From an uncultured Lachnospira sp. (lineage in GTDB: Bacteria; Bacillota; Clostridia; Lachnospirales; Lachnospiraceae): a DNA stretch of 7,191 nucleotides. The stretch is from contig CAKRKK010000123.1 of assembly GCA_934358235.1 (NCBI GenBank), positions 1 through 7,191 on the forward strand. Direction: 5' to 3'. Positions 5,438 through 7,191 of this stretch are shown piece after piece. Under the pieces are notes generated by a model. The model was not told where the DNA came from. It was given only the letters and a program-made list of their open reading frames with translations, and made no database searches. Both the position numbers and the translations under genes were made by a program. The stretch's first letter is position 1. Every line of letters starts with the position of its first letter.

Positions 5438-5755
5438 ATGGATAGCGATTTAGGAGCAAAGGTTAAAAAGTTAAGAATTTCTCAGGGTTTAACACAGGAA
5501 GATGTTGCAAAAGCACTTGATGTAACACCTGGTTATATTAGTAATGTAGAGAATGGACGTAATCTTATGACATTAAGAATGCTTTCATACTATGCAGAAC
5601 TTACAGGTGTATCTCTTGATTATCTTGCTGGAAGCGTTGATAAGAACTACCAGAATACAGCTCTTGATAATGAAATTATGCAGTTAGTATCAAAGCTTGA
5701 TTCTGAAACAAAGGAAAAGTTAATCTCTACATTAAGAATCTGGATTAACAACTAG
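5438..5755 (+). CDS. Small XRE-family transcriptional regulator
   Basis: This is a 105-residue DNA-binding protein of the Cro/C1 helix-turn-helix class, similar in layout to SinR-like regulators of Firmicutes. The HTH_3 domain spans about residues 5-64: GAKVKKLRISQGLTQEDVAK, then ALDVTPGYISNVENGRN (the turn and recognition helix) and LRMLSYYAELTGVSLDYLAG. The C-terminal tail (about 75-103, LDNEIMQLVSKLD followed by ETKEKLISTLRIWI) is predicted helical and probably mediates dimerisation. There is no signal peptide, membrane segment or ligand domain. GGAGG at 5427-5431, six bases before the ATG, supports the start. It follows typA on the same strand and faces the surface-protein gene, with a two-way terminator between. 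The repeats upstream suggest autoregulation. Its targets are unknown. Confidence 0.93.
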   Translation: MDSDLGAKVKKLRISQGLTQEDVAKALDVTPGYISNVENGRNLMTLRMLSYYAELTGVSLDYLAGSVDKNYQNTALDNEIMQLVSKLDSETKEKLISTLRIWINN

Positions 5756-5782
5756 TTTTTACAACAATCCGTAAGTATCAAA

Positions 5783-5804
5783 GTTGGTGGCTTTTGACCC
5801 CGAC
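5783..5804 (+). other. GC-rich stem-loop after the XRE gene
   Basis: GTTGGTGG (5783-5790) can pair with CCCCGAC (5798-5804) through seven pairs, one of them G-U, and one bulged T, closing a CTTTTGA loop. It stands out in otherwise AT-rich DNA. No T run follows on the plus strand, so it is not a standard terminator. It could be part of the mRNA 3' end or a copy of a dispersed intergenic element; its role is unknown. Confidence 0.35.
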
Positions 5805-5822
5805 ATCATATATTATTAATAT

Positions 5823-5878
5823 AAGAATAAGGAGCTTATGCTTATCTGATGTTTAATCAGGCATAGCTCCTTATTCTT
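5823..5878. terminator. Long bidirectional terminator hairpin
   Basis: AAGAATAAGGAGCT plus ATGC on the left (one bulged T) pairs with GCAT plus AGCTCCTTATTCTT on the right, making about 18 base pairs. A small internal loop and an inner CTGAT-GTTTA-ATCAG hairpin cap it. T-rich sequence follows on the plus strand (TTATTCTTTATCC) and moderately on the minus strand (TTATTCTTATATT). It sits between two convergent genes, the XRE regulator and the surface protein, as expected for a shared terminator. Confidence 0.8.
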
Positions 5879-5976
5879 TATCCTATTTCTTATCCCATAA
5901 TGGATTATATTAACTTTATTAACCCATATTATAATTCATATCAGTTAACGTATATTAACCATCAACAACCTATCTG

Positions 5977-7191
5977 TCAGCGCTTAATATCTACACGTTT
6001 TTTTCTGGATGTATATACTATTGCCACTCCTGACACCATCATCATACTTAACATTATCATCATTCTGGCAATCATATTATCCTTTGTTACTGGCTCAGTT
6101 ACAGAGGCTGTTTCTGTGCTCTGTTCCGATGCTTTATCATTTGCTGCTGCAATAACTGTATCATTATTATTTACTGCTTCCTTCCATGCAATTACAAATG
6201 GTGAAGTACTTGTTACATGTATCTTAAGACCTTCTGCTGTCTTTTCTGGTGTAAAATATTCCATTGAACCAACCTTGGCATTATTATATCCATGCGCAAC
6301 AAGATGTCCTATAATAAAATCATTCGAAGCAATATCAACTCCCTCTGGATATGGAATAAGAATATCTGCTCCTTCTGATGGGAAGTTAGTTTCATCTGCC
6401 TTTATCCATGTTTTTCCACCATCTGGTGTTATCATTACGCTAATGTCCACAACTGACGTATTAGTTTTTGAAACTCCATTTAATATAGATGAAGCCTCAT
6501 CAGATGCCGTTACCGCATTCTTAAGATATTCAACAACCTGTTCAACAGTTGAACACTTAATAATATTCTTAACCTCCTCTGGAATCTGCTCATCCTTAAT
6601 TTCTTCCATCGTAATTCTATTAACCGGCTTCTTCTCAATCTCGGTTGGCTTTACCGCTTCTGTTTCCTTTTCAGTTGGCTTTACTGCCTCTGTTTCTTTC
6701 TCAGTTGGCTTTACCGCTTCTGTTTCCTTTTCAGTTGGCTTTACTGCCTCTGTTTCTTTCTCGGTTGGCTTTACTGCCTCTGTTTCTTTCTCGGTTGGCT
6801 TTACCGCCTCTGTTTCCTTTTCAGTTGGCTTTACTGCCTCTGTTTCTTTCTCAGTTGGCTTTTCATCAGGCGTAGATATTTCCTTTCTTGGTGAAAGTCT
6901 ATATCCTATATGTTTTCCATCATCACCTGCATTATATAAAGAGCTGCTTTCTTTTAATTCAAAAAGTCCATCTGTCTTAAGACTTCCATCAGCATTTCTG
7001 AATATGCTATGATAATCACCTGTATATGTTCCTTTTATTGCATCATATCCTGGAACACTTACATTTTCAAAATCTGATAAACTAACAACGTAGTCACGAG
7101 CCTCGCTTCCTGTGTACTTAGTCTTTGCACCATCTGTACAGGTCCAGTTCTTTACCCAGTAATATCCCTGTCCCTTGTAATTATACAGAAC
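5977..7191 (-). CDS. Repeat-containing surface protein, 3' part (5' end outside window)
   Basis: The minus-strand frame is open from the window edge at 7191 to TGA at 5977-5979, giving 404 residues; the start lies outside. Residues 1-107 hold Tyr/Gly/Asp-rich sequence (GYYWVKNWTCTDG, VSVPGYDAIKGTYTGDYHS) that I do not recognise. Residues 108-187 are a 10-residue EAVKPTEKET repeat, a charged Pro/Thr spacer of the kind that spans cell walls. After a short helical segment, residues about 248-340 (VDISVMITPDGGKTWIKADE, LIPYPEGVD, IHVTSTSPFVIAWK) look like a beta-sandwich domain I associate with C-termini of Lachnospiraceae surface proteins, though I cannot confirm a family. A low-complexity linker precedes a hydrophobic segment (about 373-393) and a basic tail, RKKRVDIKR. 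EPVTKDN at 366-372 resembles a degenerate sortase signal. The protein is probably exported and anchored, N-terminus outside. Function is unknown. Confidence 0.88.
   Translation of the reverse strand, partial: VLYNYKGQGYYWVKNWTCTDGAKTKYTGSEARDYVVSLSDFENVSVPGYDAIKGTYTGDYHSIFRNADGSLKTDGLFELKESSSLYNAGDDGKHIGYRLSPRKEISTPDEKPTEKETEAVKPTEKETEAVKPTEKETEAVKPTEKETEAVKPTEKETEAVKPTEKETEAVKPTEKETEAVKPTEIEKKPVNRITMEEIKDEQIPEEVKNIIKCSTVEQVVEYLKNAVTASDEASSILNGVSKTNTSVVDISVMITPDGGKTWIKADETNFPSEGADILIPYPEGVDIASNDFIIGHLVAHGYNNAKVGSMEYFTPEKTAEGLKIHVTSTSPFVIAWKEAVNNNDTVIAAANDKASEQSTETASVTEPVTKDNMIARMMIMLSMMMVSGVAIVYTSRKKRVDIKR
6631..6870 (-). repeat. 30-bp in-frame tandem repeat, eight units
   Basis: Six units (6661-6840) encode exactly EAVKPTEKET, flanked by a diverged first unit (6841-6870, PDEKPTEKET) and last unit (6631-6660, EAVKPTEIEK). 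At DNA level the six perfect units differ only at synonymous third positions (GAG/GAA, GCA/GCG, ACT/ACC, AAA/AAG). Three units (6811-6840, 6721-6750, 6661-6690) are identical at DNA level, and two main types partly alternate, suggesting past duplication of two-unit blocks. Copy number may vary between strains. Confidence 0.95.

Noticed and set aside
5880..5976. Repeated TTAAC/GTTAA words after the surface-protein stop codon
   Set aside because: Short AT-rich words with irregular spacing; no consistent repeat unit or site could be defined.
6645..6875. Leu/Phe/Pro-rich plus-strand frame over the repeats
   Set aside because: Another repeat-induced shadow of the surface-protein gene, with no start signal and only low-complexity sequence.
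5900..7012. 370-codon plus-strand frame with SVGFTASVSF repeats
   Set aside because: It is the antisense of the surface-protein gene. The 30-bp repeat is a multiple of three, so several frames stay open through it. The minus frame runs uninterrupted to the window edge, has an anchor-like C-terminus, and its repeat differences are synonymous; the plus frame has no RBS and begins inside the spacer next to the terminator.

Overview
The window looks like chromosome from a low-GC Gram-positive of the Clostridia, most likely a Lachnospiraceae-type gut bacterium. This is inferred from the AT-rich intergenic DNA, strong GGAGG-type ribosome binding sites, an L-box riboswitch in front of dapA, a Firmicutes-style two-OB SSB-like protein, and a C-terminal surface-protein domain I associate with gut Lachnospiraceae. 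Genus is not determined.

Left part (1-2216, minus strand): a lysine/diaminopimelate biosynthesis unit. A near-consensus promoter (2187-2215) starts one base after the stop codon of the upstream ssb-like gene. It is followed by a lysine riboswitch aptamer (1990-2162), an intrinsic terminator (1919-1948), then dapA and dapB, which catalyse consecutive steps. An 8-bp GC-rich hairpin lies between the two genes. DapA lacks two of the residues that bind feedback lysine in the E. coli enzyme, so lysine control here is probably mainly at the RNA level.

Middle (2217-5278): an SSB-like protein with two OB folds (minus; start set by its RBS at 2861) is divergent from typA/bipA (plus), a full-length ribosome-associated GTPase. 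The 587-bp AT-rich gap between them holds two adjacent dyad-symmetric sites. One sits inside a minus-strand promoter with a 19-bp spacer, a geometry resembling MerR-family promoters. Candidate typA promoters lie at 3251-3314.

Right part (5279-7191): a small XRE-family regulator (plus) is preceded by tandem 14-bp repeats and inverted repeats that look like operators. It converges on a surface-protein gene (minus) cut by the right window edge; a long two-way hairpin (5823-5878) separates them. The surface protein has a 10-residue EAVKPTEKET repeat, a beta-rich domain, a membrane segment with a basic tail, and a non-canonical candidate sorting motif.

No mobile element, CRISPR array, tRNA or rRNA was seen. 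Most of the window is conserved housekeeping content. The less ordinary material is regulatory DNA (3153-3194 and 5324-5394) and the repeat-bearing surface protein.
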